From: Symbiodinium sp. CCMP2592
Taxonomy: Eukaryota; Sar; Dinophyceae; Suessiales; Symbiodiniaceae
NCBI GenBank assembly: GCA_905221615.1
Contig: CAJNDT010003279.1
Span: forward strand, 154,501-218,500
Length of the DNA stretch: 64,000 nucleotides
Direction: 5' to 3'
Shown: one piece after another, positions 13,234 to 25,520 of the stretch
Layout of the letters: each line of letters begins with the position of its first letter
How positions within the stretch are numbered: the first letter of the stretch is position 1
The notes under the pieces: generated by a model
Database searches by the model: none
What the model saw: the letters and a program-made list of their open reading frames with translations, nothing else
What the model was told of the DNA's origin: nothing
Translations under genes and position numbers: made by a program

Positions 13234-14285
13234 CGTGATTTTCAGGCTCAGGCTGGTATTTGGGTCTGGGGTGGGTTTAGGGTTCAGGGTTTAGGGTTTA
13301 GGGGTTTAGGGGTTTAGGGGCGGTGTGGCATTTGATTGAAGCTGGGGATTGCGGAGTTTTCGGCGGAGAGTCTCTAAAGTTTCGAGTTGGGTACTTAGGC
13401 TTTTGGGCTTCGAGCGTAGTACTTCAAGGTACAGGCTCAGAATGCAGAGCCGGGCGACATGTAAGCACCCGAAGCCCTAAACCCCAAAGCCCCTGAAAAT
13501 CATGTTGTTGTGCCGAAAGTCTTGCATCTTTAGTCTTTGACCGCCATGGTGCCTATGCCCTGAAAGTCAGCCGAGATCTCCACGATCGAAGCTCTGCGAC
13601 AAGAGAGGTAGGCTTCGCCCCGTGGGCTAGGCAGCATGCAAGCAATCGCCGCGAAAATCAAAGAAATAGATGAAGCGAGTGAACCCAAACACGTTCGATC
13701 CGCAACCCTGAACTCAAAAACACCTAAGACCCCCAGTTAATAGCAAGACCAAAGCCCAAGAAAAGGATTGCTCGCATGCCGCTTACTGAGCGTGACAGAA
13801 ACGCCGTTGGGCTGCAGCTGTCTCTGCCTCGGATATGTGCCAAAGTGCATCGGGCTCAGGATTTCGGGATTCCAGGCTTGAGCTACCTGCCGTCCTGGGA
13901 AGCTGCGGAGCTTTGGGGTTTAGTAAACCCTTGAGGTTCAAGCTTTGACCTAAACCCTTCAACCGTTAAACTGCAGTTCACTGTCGAATGATTCTTCAAG
14001 AACTGGACATCTCCTAAACCCCACGGCCCCCGCACCTTTGGCGCCGTGTCCACTGAGGGAAATCATTAGAATATGATGAAGCTCACCTGCATCAAAGCAC
14101 TACAATACACACTTCTCAGTCCACTTCAGTAAGCCTAAGTTGTTGGGCAAACATACAACCGCACAGCCTTCATACTCACTATCGCCGCCGACACCTCCAG
14201 AGCAATCCAACCTCAGAACCCTAAACCCTGACGCCAGAACCCCTCAGAATCAACCTGGGGCCTCATGCACGCCGACTACAGTCAA

Positions 14286-14375
14286 AGCCAGAAAGTTGGA
14301 ATATGGATTAATGGTAGGATCCCCTATCATTTACCATAAAGGGGTTAGGATAATCATATTCCAACTTTCTGGCTT
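14286..14375. repeat. Third inverted-repeat family
   Basis: GCCAGAAAGTTGGAATATG pairs with CATATTCCAACTTTCTGGC. Partial matches to the same end occur near 12026 (AAGTTGGAATATGG) and 32953 (CCATATTCCAACTT). Confidence 0.75.
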
Positions 14376-14687
14376 CTACTGTAAGTCCCCAACTCAGCCG
14401 CTACGATCTCATCATCGCGATGAACCTCCAAAGTCCGAGACCGGTTGGGTTTAAAGGGCCCAAGGAGTATGGCGAGCGCTTGCTAGGAACCTGGTTCTAT
14501 TAGGGTTCCTTTAAATGGTACCATGAAGGGATCTATAATAATAAGGGTACTATGATAATGTACAGTAGCCTTCGGGAGTGTTCCGGGTTTCATTGTTGAG
14601 TTCAGGGCTGACACTTTTGGACTCAAAGTTCATCGCTTTGGGGGTCTCAAAATTCCCTGCAGCTCGCATGCAGTGCCAGGGGGGTTC

Positions 14688-14767
14688 CTATTTCGGATGC
14701 TTGGGTTTGCTGGGCTCCTTCGAAATGATTTCTTGATATGGAGTCTCCTGACTTCCGAACTCCTGCA
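14688..14767 (-). CDS. Possible last exon of the kinase gene (weak)
   Basis: Downstream of the fourth EF-hand exon (15584-15539), the minus strand reads CTGCAG followed by an open frame beginning EFGSQETPYQEI and ending in TAG at 14690-14688. An EF-hand ends in a conserved Glu-Phe, so this could carry the end of EF4 and a short basic C-terminus, but the expected G-x-I-D-F part of the loop is not directly attached. Another candidate is the stretch starting MMSPNMKS near 12245. I favour neither strongly. Confidence 0.2.
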
Positions 14768-15538
14768 GGTCTTCAGCAACAAGTGACTAGCAAGTGCATC
14801 CTCTGAGTCGGAGGTTCACCTCAGGCTTCCACCTGCAGGGTTCAAAGGCAACGTACAGCATGTCGAAGTCTTAAACCATGAACCCTAAACCCTAAACCTT
14901 ATAAACGGACCACAACAGCTGGAAATGCGGAAACAGGTGAACCCCAACCCGGTAAACTCCTCGTAGCCCTCAACGTCTCAAGGCCTGCGACCTCTCGGCC
15001 TATCTACCTGCCTACATTCCTATCTATCTGCCTGTCGATCTGCATGTGTGTGTGTGTAATTTTGCATACATGCATGTGGGTATGTATGCATGACCTATCT
15101 CATGTCAGTCATGCCATGTCATTGTGGATAGCGTATCAAACCGCCACCGGAAGTTATCTCAGGAAGCCGCTCGTGGAAATCGATGAATCCTGGCGGTCCC
15201 GTGGCAGGTCTTGGGATCCCCAAAAAAAGAATCTGAACTCCTAGGGCTTGAAGCGGGGCTTTGGGGCTTCGTTTAAGAAATGTAGGGCTCAAGGCTCGGA
15301 GATTCCGGACTTCGGTGATAATGCGGCGACGACACGGATGATGATAATGATCACCAACACTCTAGCAGCCTGACTATAGAGGCCTTGAGTAAGGTCTTAC
15401 CCATCTTGAGTGCACGAAGCCCTGCACACCCCACTAGGGGTTTACATTGTGCAGTTCGAGTTCGAAGAAAGGTACCTTGGGAAACAACTGGCTGGGGCAG
15501 CTGAGGCCTAAAGGAGCCTCAGCGGCTCAGGCCCAGGC

Positions 15539-18500
15539 CGTCTCCGTTCGTGTCCACCTCCGCCAGTATCTTCTTGATCTGCTCCTGTGTAGCCACGATA
15601 CCAACCGACCAAAGCTTCTGTTGGCTATGAAACGTCCCACAGATTGGGCTGAATAAGGAATCGGTTCATCACACGAATCCGATCTCGACTGAACGTCAAA
15701 ACGGACGATTTAGTGCAAGTTCCCCCCAAGAGCCAGTATCCCAAAGCCCGCCTTCGACACGGTGCGGTTGACCTGAACGTCTCCAAAAAGAGGGGATAGG
15801 CTTGTCCAAGCTCCCTAGAGGCGACAACAAGGTAGGTAGACCTCCATATTATATGATAGACTATATGATAGCACATAGTATGTCTTTTTGATGATATTAC
15901 AGTATGTACTATAAGAGATATATTAGATCGATTCGTTTGGAATCCCAAAAGTGAAGACGCCCCCGCCTCTAGAGATTCAAGTCACGTGAGCTCTCAGGGA
16001 TATTCATGTTAATGCGGCTCTTTGGGGTTTGGGATTTGATTTGCTTCTTCTTTTGAGGGGGTCCTGAAAACTCACCATCCCAATGGTTGCCCCTGGATAC
16101 CTACTTGGATTACAGAAAATCAACGTAGTCGGTTCATTTTCCTGTCGTCGGTTTGGACGCTACCAGCTGGTAAACTTAAACTCAAGGACGAATTTCTGCA
16201 TAAACCTAGTACTAGAGGTGTTCCTGGACCCCAAGAGCATGTAGAATAATGGCCTTTTACAGGATTTGGGCCATTATTTTACCTACCTTTGGGAGTTTAG
16301 GTTTCACCTCCTACGCTTCTGTGTTAGCTGTCGGTTTCGCCTTTCTAGGCCCCACATGTCAGCACTCAAATTAATAGGACTGAACAATAATACTCATAAA
16401 ATCATCGTAATCATAAGCTAAGAATCACAATAATGTTGATATAGTTTAAAGAACCGACTGCTCTAGGCGAAGAGGGAAAGCTTCTGAAAGTCGATCTTGC
16501 TAGGCAAGCCGCTTGGGTGGAGGGTAGAGTTTCGCACATGGGGTTATGCATGGGGTTATTGTGAATCTGAAGTATACGACTTTCGGGGCTTAGTCTTTAG
16601 GGTATATAACGCACGTGTACCTCAAATGCCCGTGAAGCCTGCAAAGTCTGACGAGCCCTCCTTTTCAACACAAGATAACCCTAAAACTTTAACCCTCTTC
16701 ACCTAAAACCTATACTCCTGAACACCCCCACCCAGCTTCTCGGGGACCCCCAGGCTCTCTTCTACATTTTCAAAAACCCGCAAAGGGCAAAAGGGCAATG
16801 GGGATCCCTGCCCTAAAAGGGGCTACATGATGGCTATGTAATGGCGACCTTAAGGTTTTATACCTAAGGGTCCTTGTTGGGGCTCCCTCCTTTTCATCCT
16901 TGGATACCCCAAAGTCCCCAAGACTGGAGCTATGAATGGCCCCGAAGCCCCAGACCCTGGAACCCAGAGGCCCGAAAAGCCTAGAACTCATAAAGCCGTA
17001 TTTAGGGTTTAGGGTTCGGGGCTTAGCAAAGTCAGCAACCCCGAAAACCTTGCAGCTCCGAACATTAGAGCACGGACTACCCGACTTTCAAAAAACGAAT
17101 GGAACCCCCTTTGACAGAGGTGTGAAGCTCAAAAGCCAGGCCTCTTTGGTGCCGAGCACTTCCTGGATCTCTTTGAGGGAGATCCGGCCGTCATCTGTCA
17201 GGAAGCAAAGCTTCGGGGGCTCGGGTCTTTAGGGATTCTTTGGGTTTAGGGCTGTAGGGTTTTGGGGTTTAGGGCTTTAGGGTTTTGGGCTTTTGGGCTT
17301 TAGGGTTTTGGGGTTTAGGGATTTAGGGTTTTGGGGTTTAGCGCTCTATGTGTTGTGCTCTTTAGCGTTTGTGTTCCAGGAGTTTGATTCGATCATCTGG
17401 AGAGTGTGTGGGGAAGATGTGTGCATATCCTCTTGAAGTACGAGGACAGCCCCAAACCCTATCTCACACCCTATAAACCCTAAATGGCTTTCGAAGGTTT
17501 CCAGAGGGGGGTTGGAGGTGTGGAACTGCAAGACTGGAGTCTTCTAGCAGATGGGGCCTCCTACTTGGAGGATCATGGGACTTAGTAAGTGAGGTGATAA
17601 ATACCTTGATTGGGGTTATAAGTATAATTACCCTAGTTATAACCCTAGTTACTAAGTCCCACGATCCTTTAAGTAAACTGTACTGTGATTCTCCACGGTT
17701 CCTGCAGGGTTTATGTAGGGGTTTCCGAAAAGTAGGGGTACCTCATTTTGGAGTCCTTTTAATAAGGATCCTACGATTTAGGATACTACATTAGGGTCCC
17801 CTATTTTCGGAAACCCCCATTTGGATGTTGAATAAACTTGCAATCCGAGGGTTGGATCTTGGGATCTTTCAAGCCTTTTCTTTTGAACGCAGGGCTTGCA
17901 CTTTGGTGTTTAGCGGCTGCGCCAGATACGAGACCCGAAACCACAAACCCTAGACGCTAGCCTAATTTAAGCCCCTTAACCCCTAAACCCTATAACGCTA
18001 GTTCAGCCACGCGGCCGTTCTTGTCGAAGACACGGAAGGCTGCCCAGAGAGCGCTCTCCTGCACCTTGGCGAAAGGTTTCGGGATCTGTTGCATTTCAGG
18101 CTCCAGCTTGTTTTTGTAGGTTCAGCTTTAACTTGGAACTTAGGGATTGGGATTGAGGCCCCGAACTCTCTGGTTCGCATATGGGGTTATACAACAATAC
18201 TGAAAGCATGATACGGTGTGGCGAGGCGCTTTGCGGCCGTCAGATGTTTCAGTGCCAGCCAAGTGGAGGCTGGGGTTGGTGTTAGTCCGCCGCCAAACGG
18301 CGGCACTTTCGTTGCAGCTGTGCCTCTTCCCTACTGCCCAGAAAGGTTGGGCTTGCATTTTGAGTCCAGGGCTGAAAGCTCTGGTGAGGGGCGGGAGCGG
18401 GTGTGTGCAATAGTAAGACGTTATAAGATCATCTACACCCCATCTGACACTGTTTGCCTGTGCCTTTTATTCTACACCCTAAACCTCGAAGACTGAACAT

Positions 18501-21500
18501 ACACCTGCAAACACCCAGACTCCAAACCAGGACAGTGAACCTTTAGACTCCGAACCATACTTCAAGCACTCTCCGTCCGGCCGAGGAAAATGCAACTGCC
18601 TTTCTCTCCATCGCAGCAGCAAGGAACTCCGTATAGTCCTGGCCACGTGGAGGATCGGTGAACTTCGTGGGTGTAGGTGAAGTTAAGAGATAGAAAGATG
18701 CCAATCTGTAATCAAGCAATGAGCCGAGTATGACTGACATCGCCAAACTTCTTAAGTCACTGGCATTCCTCTTGAGTCGTAGTATGCTGGGTTTTGACAG
18801 GTATTTGTTTGACATGTTTTTTGTTGAGGCACCCGGGGTGCAGGTGGGCTTGAAGAACACTTTCACGCTTGGAGAATGTAAATATGCCACCATCATTACA
18901 GCCGATGTGAACAAGTAGCGATGGCATGCTCCTGTTTCCCCCTAACAGCTGCTGCAGCAAAAGCGTGCGGTGCGCGTGCGCAGCCGCAAACCACCTCCCC
19001 TAAAAGCAGTTCTTGAGCAGTGCTCGACAAGCTGGGCTTTGACGGAAATCCTTGGAGACTGCTTTGAATGCTACTGTAGGGGACTTCCAGTCATGCAAAC
19101 ACTCCAAAAAGAAACCCTAGAGAAACCCCAACTGAGACAAGCACGCATCTAGCCATGAGGCCCAAAGCCCTCAACACCCAAGAAGACATTGTTGAGGACC
19201 CCGTCGAACCGACATGGAAATGACCTCTCTAGGTCTGCATTACATTGAAAAATCTCACCAAAAAAAAAGCCCTTAAACCCTAAGCCACAAGGCCCAAAGC
19301 TCTCAAGACCCTGAAGCTACGTTCGAAGCCCTGAAGCACTTCAATGCTGGGCCAGGGCCACGATCTCGCCCGAGCCATCTGCATCTACGGCCCGAGCCAG
19401 ATGCTGGAGGTCCTTCGTCTTTGTGGGATCTGCCACCCAAAAACAGGCTTCCTTGTACGCATTACTGTAAGGGTTTTTGCTAGCGCCATGCGCGCGAGTC
19501 AGCGCGCCTTGGCGTCTTCCCAGCAACATCTCTCAGCTTTCTGTGTACAAGTGCGTATTTATAATGGTGTCCTAAGGCGGTGTGGCCAGGTTGGTGGAAC
19601 TCTTCCGGATAGTATACTGTAAGGGTTACACTACAACGGGTTACGAGTACCATAATGAGTATTTCAACGGTTTAGGGTTTAAGGTTCAGGGGTTTATATA
19701 GAGCTTAGGAATTTCGTCTTTCGTGCGGGAATTTTGGGTGGGGAGTTCTACCTCCTTCTGTCCTTGTTGGAGAAGGTGTCGCCGTGGCCGGAATTCTTCC
19801 TCGGAAACTCTTCGGCTTGGCACAACAGCTACACAAGTCTCTGCTTCAGAGGGAACGCCCAAGCATGAAACCTCCAAGCGTCGTTTGGGCCTGCGCCTTC
19901 AACCCTAAAGTTTAACGCCCGAAACGGGACAGACCGAAAGATGTTCCTGAGACTCGGACAACCCTTCCTTGAGCTCGTTAAAAGTGATGATGCCATCACC
20001 ATCCTGGCTCAAAGCTTGCGGGCGGCTTTAAGATCATGACAAGGGCATAACTGAGTCATGACAGTTCGACTAGAGATTGTGAAGCACTTCCATCACCAAA
20101 GGATGGAAGATCCCAACACAGTACTGGCTTTGGGGCTACACCCAAGGGGTCCTGGTCCAGCTCGGTGAAGACCTGTCGCAACCTGATTTGAATGGACTTG
20201 AAACCAGTTTACCAAGGGATCTTGGTGTCTGTAGCGGTGTTGAGCATGCGTGGGCTTATAGGCTTAAGGTTGAGCGCGAGGGTGTGGGTTTTAGGTGAAA
20301 AGGTTTGGAGACTTCTGGTCAGAGGACATTCCCGGGTCCGTGAGCTGGGAGCTTCCGTGTCACAAAACAAGGGGCTTGTGGCTTCGGGTTTAGAAGTTCT
20401 AGAATGTGCAGGGCTGAAGCCCTTCGTGCTGAGAAACACCTTGAAACAGGGCCCCCGACGCGCTGAGAGTGCCGTCGTCCTGACCGCAAGGCAAGAGCCC
20501 CATCTGATGTTCTCAGTACCACTGCAGCCTTTGAAGATGAGGGCTTAAGATCTGAGGCTTGAACCCCAGATTGCCCAGCCCTCAAACTGAGTGCACTGAT
20601 CCCGGCTTGAACCCGAATCCTGCAAAAGGAGCACCCCCATCCCCGATCCACAACTCGAAACCCGTCAACAGAAGCACTCGCACCGAACACCACCGAAAGT
20701 TCAGGGCCTAGCATCTCCAAAGCCCAAACCCTAGACCCTTCAACCGGCTAAGGCTTGAGATTTAGGGTTCAGGACAAACCCCCCGGCTGATCGGAGAAAC
20801 CACTGAGCTCCTGCTGTCGGGCGAGAACGTGGAGCGCTGCCTTCTTGAAACGGTGCTCGACGCCTCTGATGCGCTCCAGGAAGGGAAAGGAGCCCCTAAA
20901 CCCTGAACCACAGTAACCCTTTAAGAAGGAGCCCCTTAGCGGCCCCGGCTTCCAGGCCATGAGTACTCGGGGGATCATGGGACTGAGTAAGTAAGGTTAT
21001 AAGTACCAGTTACCCTAATTATAACCCCAGTTACTAAGTCCCATGATCCATTAAGTAAGCTAACACACTCAGCTGCCAAGCTCCAAGTTATGTTACCTCG
21101 TTACGTAATACTAGCTGAAGTTCCGCGATCGGCTTGATCAGGCCCTCGGCGCAGGGACGAAGACATGGAATTTCCCAACCCGCGTTTACACTTCAAGCCA
21201 GGCTTTTGGGGATGCTGTCGCTCGACGTTGCAGATTAACGACGAGTCGCCATGCAAGTTCTCACAGCTCCAAAGCCTTTTCATCAAGACACTCGTTTTTC
21301 CTAGCAATTCCAGGGGCCTGAAGAAAGCAAAGCTCTTTTCGTACCACTGCAAGTTTCACCGAGGCGTCCACTGTACCTGCGAAGATTCTCCATGACCGCC
21401 TCAAGGAGGGGAGGCCAGAATCGAGGCAAGGCTTCGGTTCCCCTAAATCCCCCTTAAGTGCCCTAAAACCCCCAACCACTCCACCGTCCCCCCTTTGGGT

Positions 21501-24500
21501 CGCCGACTGAGGACAGCGAAGCAGTGGGAAGGCTCCTGGCAAGGAAGACGTGACTCTCTTTGGGGGTTAGGGGTTTAGGGTTTTAGGGTTTAGGGCTTTA
21601 GGGGTTTAAGGTTCAGTGGTTTAGGGGACAGTAACCCTCTGGCTGGTCAACAACTATACTATACGCAGATAAATCGATAAACTGTTGCACCGTCTGTGGC
21701 TTCAACATACAAGTGCATAATGTACAGCTCCGACATACAAGTGCATAATATTCAGCTCTACACACACACACATAGACACGACGCACGCTTACGCACATGG
21801 CGACTCCACCTGCACATCTACACACCTGTACACCTGCACGTTTACACAGGTACGACCCAGACATTGAACATCCACCACCCATCCATCCCTCCGTCCAGCC
21901 AGGCAGCCAGCCGGCCATGCATGCGCGCATAGCATAACATGACATGGCATAACAAGGCCTGGCATGAATCATAACAACATGTAACATGACATGGCACCAC
22001 AGAACATGACAGACACCAACACGGCACAACAACATGCTATGACATAACAGAACATAGCACAACGTAGTGTAACATGGCATAACATGCCACATAACATAGC
22101 ATAACAAAACATAACCAGGCATAACAACAAAAGCATGACATACCAATCTGGACTTAATTCAAAATAACATACCATGACATGAAATTACTTTGCAGAGCAC
22201 ATCTACCTACCTACCTACCTGCCTACCTACTCCCTGCCTGCCGCCTGCCCGATCCCCTACCTACCTACCAATAGACAGATGTACAGACAGACCGATGGAC
22301 AGACAGACAAGCAGACAAACGGACAGACTGACAAACAGACTTTCTCACATGGACACATAAAGGGCGCGTGTACTTGCATGTTATACGTATCTCTACAGGC
22401 CTTTCTGTGGTTACTCAGATATTACTTTGGTTACATGTTGGTCATATAAATGACAGGGCACATGATGGCACAGTCAATTCTTCAAGCTGGACAGGAATCA
22501 GCCGCAGCGACATGTAATGTTGAAGCTAGATGTCGCTTCGAAAAATCAAGAACGCAGATCACCGTGGCTCACCAAGCGCCCGACGCAGAGCTGGTAAGCC
22601 AAGGGTCTCTCAACGCCTGAGAATTTGAGATGTCGATAAAAATCTTGAAGCGCGTCATCAGAAGCCCGAAGAATGATAGGACACGACCCCGCGAACATCA
22701 CAAGCACACAAAAACATTCAACAGACCCCGGGTCGGGAGTGGGCAAGGCTTGTGGCTGAAGGCTTGTTGTAGTCATCGTTGTTGTGATCAGTGCTGGAAG
22801 CCGCATGATGAAGACAACGATCAGTGCCGTCTTGTTCTTGAAAGGCTCGAAAGGAATGATGAGAGGAGATGGGGCTCTGGAGGCTTTTGTGGGGCCATGA
22901 ATGGATGTGGAGCGGGCAGCGAGAGAGAAAGAGAAGAAACAATCGCTCGTGCTTCCCTACTTGTAGCTTGGGGGGTTTCAGCGGAGGGGCTTCGGGTCTC
23001 AACTTGGGGGTTCGGGATTACTTCTGACCTGGTTCTGTTTCTGTGAGAGCCTCGATATGCAACAAAGCTGAAGTAAGGCAATCAACCCTCAAATAAATGT
23101 GAGTGTATCTGAATTCTACGTGGGGGGATTTCGGCGGCGATGAGCATCGGTGGTACTCAACTGAGAAAGAACAGTTGCCTCAAGTATGACCAGGCCTTAG
23201 CAACTCGAAAGGGCCTGTCAGTCCCTGCAGTGACACTCTCCCTCCTGCCTTGGTCCGTCTATCCCTACTTACCAAGTCCTCGTGTCCCTCCATGGAAGCC
23301 CCCGGTCCGGCCTCCTTCGCTGAGAGTCGCTGCTCCGGACTCTTCTGCAGGAGCTTCTTGATCAGCTCCTCCCACTGCTTTCTTGGTTCCTTATTGTAAT
23401 TATAGTATAAGGGGCCCTATCCCCATCACAGTACTATAGGGGCCTAAATGATTACTGGTGCGTCTAAACGCCGAGGCCCTATGCGCGCTTCTATGACCAT
23501 GATTTCACAGGCTTGAACTTTTTTTGTTCTGGGCCTCTTCTCCTTTCAGCAGTTCATTATGCCTGCGATCCCAAACACGTCGGAATCTTGTCGCTTCATA
23601 CCCAAAAGAAGTTCCGGGCTCCCAACACATGGTCATGTGGCCTGCGCACGGCTACAACCTTCGAAAATTCCAACACACCTTACACGGAAACCGTACATGC
23701 GCTTTGAGTAGGCAAGTAGCATGGCCGGGGAACGACTTTAGAGACATCGATCTGAGAGCACCATTTCAGTGGAGAACCGTGCGCCGTGCCACAGGTGATG
23801 CCGGATTCCACCCGCGCCATCAGTCACCTAAATAAACCCTTTACATCCCTCTACTCTAGACACTAGACAGAACTGTGCTACACTCTTCGGCGAAGGGCCC
23901 AGGGTCGAGTTGCACAGAATTCGTGCCCATGCACTTCTTGGGACCATCTCTTCTCCCGTCTCTCACCAAGTTGTGCGAGATCAGCAGCGCTTGCAACATC
24001 TAGGAATCATGGACGAGTGTGCTACGCAGAAGGCGCATACAGGAGCAGTGGCCGGAGACTCGACGAATCCTGGGAGTTTTACCTGTTTTTGCAAGCAAGT
24101 AGGGCCCTTCTTTGTGCAACTCTGTTCGTCAAAATGAGTCTGCATGCAATGATTATAATGGTATCAGACCACCTAGCCAATCCCAAAAGGCCACAAGCCA
24201 AGATCCAGAATTTGCGGTTTAGGGTTGAGGATTCTTTCTAGGAATAGTATATCCAAAACGGAACAACCTTCAAAAAGTCCGCCGGATGCAAGTCGTCGAC
24301 CGTCCTTCGCTGCTCTGGAGACGCCCTGAAAGGCTTCTGGTGGAAACGTGCACTTGGCCGTTCTGACCTGGCAGTGATCTTCTCGCCTACTTGGAGGATC
24401 ATGGGACTTGGTAAGCAAGGTTACAAGTACCTTAATTGGGGTTATGAGTATCAGTTACCCTAATTATAACCCTATTTGCTAAGTCCCATGATCCTTTAAG

Positions 24501-25454
24501 CAGTGATCTTCTCGCCTACTGCTGCGTGCCAGAACTGGTCGCTGGTCTCTCAGGGTCCCCTGTGTGGCTATACACTTTCCGTTTAGGATTCCAGGTGTAC
24601 AGTTTACACGTCCTACCGTCGGCAATCTGCTGCGAAGCAGACGGGGGTGCCTTCTGCAGGGTGGCTGTCGTACCCTCTTCCTTGAAGGGGAAGATCCCGG
24701 AGAGCAGGATATACCTCGGCCGTAGGCCATGCAGAACCGGTTTAGGGTTCAGTGTTCAGGGTTTTGGCTTTGGAATTGGGGTTAACACCGGCCATGCCCA
24801 CTAGCTAAGACTTACATGCAGGCAGGACCTCAAGGAAGAGAAAAATCTAGAACCTTCTGCCACATGTTCCTCATGAGCCTGGAAGCACTACTGAGCGAGA
24901 GGCCCAGGCCAGGCTTGGACAGAAAAGTTGCGGGCCTTCTTCGGACGCTTTGCGTACTTAAACTCAGCTGCAAGTACGCAACAGTAAAGTCGCACTAGCA
25001 CTGGCGATGCTAGAAGCAAGTCCATCGAATCGAAGCTTCTGCAAGCATCAAAGTAAGTTCCAAGGAGCTGCCTTTGAAAGGTCTGGACAGAGAACTGGAA
25101 GGCCCGGAGGCTGAAACACACAATCTCGGCCCTCTGCAGGACCACGCCAGCACTCCAGCAGTCGACTTTTTCGCTGTACCTGCATCGCAGGAGTCACACC
25201 GACCAAGGATTTCTTTTGCCAATGTATTCTATAAGTTGTCCTTGCTGCTATTGCTGCTACTCCTACTACCACAACCACCACCAGCACCACCACGACTACG
25301 ACGACAACTACTACTTTTACTACCACTTACTGCTCACTGCTTGCTCCGTATTGATTACTGAACTACTACTACGACAACGACGACGCGCCGGCGACTACTA
25401 CTACTACTACTACTACTACTGCTACTACTGCTACTACTGCTACTACTGCTACTG

Positions 25455-25520
<66 letters not shown>

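Larger units (their letters stand above)
11290..14680. other. Region between kinase and protease genes
   Basis: Holds telomere-like repeats, foldback copy 3 and an inverted repeat. The kinase 3' end and the protease promoter should be here; neither is recognisable. No TATA-like signal is called. Confidence 0.5.

Noticed and set aside
22880-22925. Kinase exon reading HPFMAPQKP
   Set aside because: No AG acceptor in the right place, and the exon at 22616-22580 (ALRDPWL) fits position and phase better.
24371-24520. Segmental duplication from misassembly
   Set aside because: The repeat is exactly at both edges of a known foldback element, which is better explained by target duplication.
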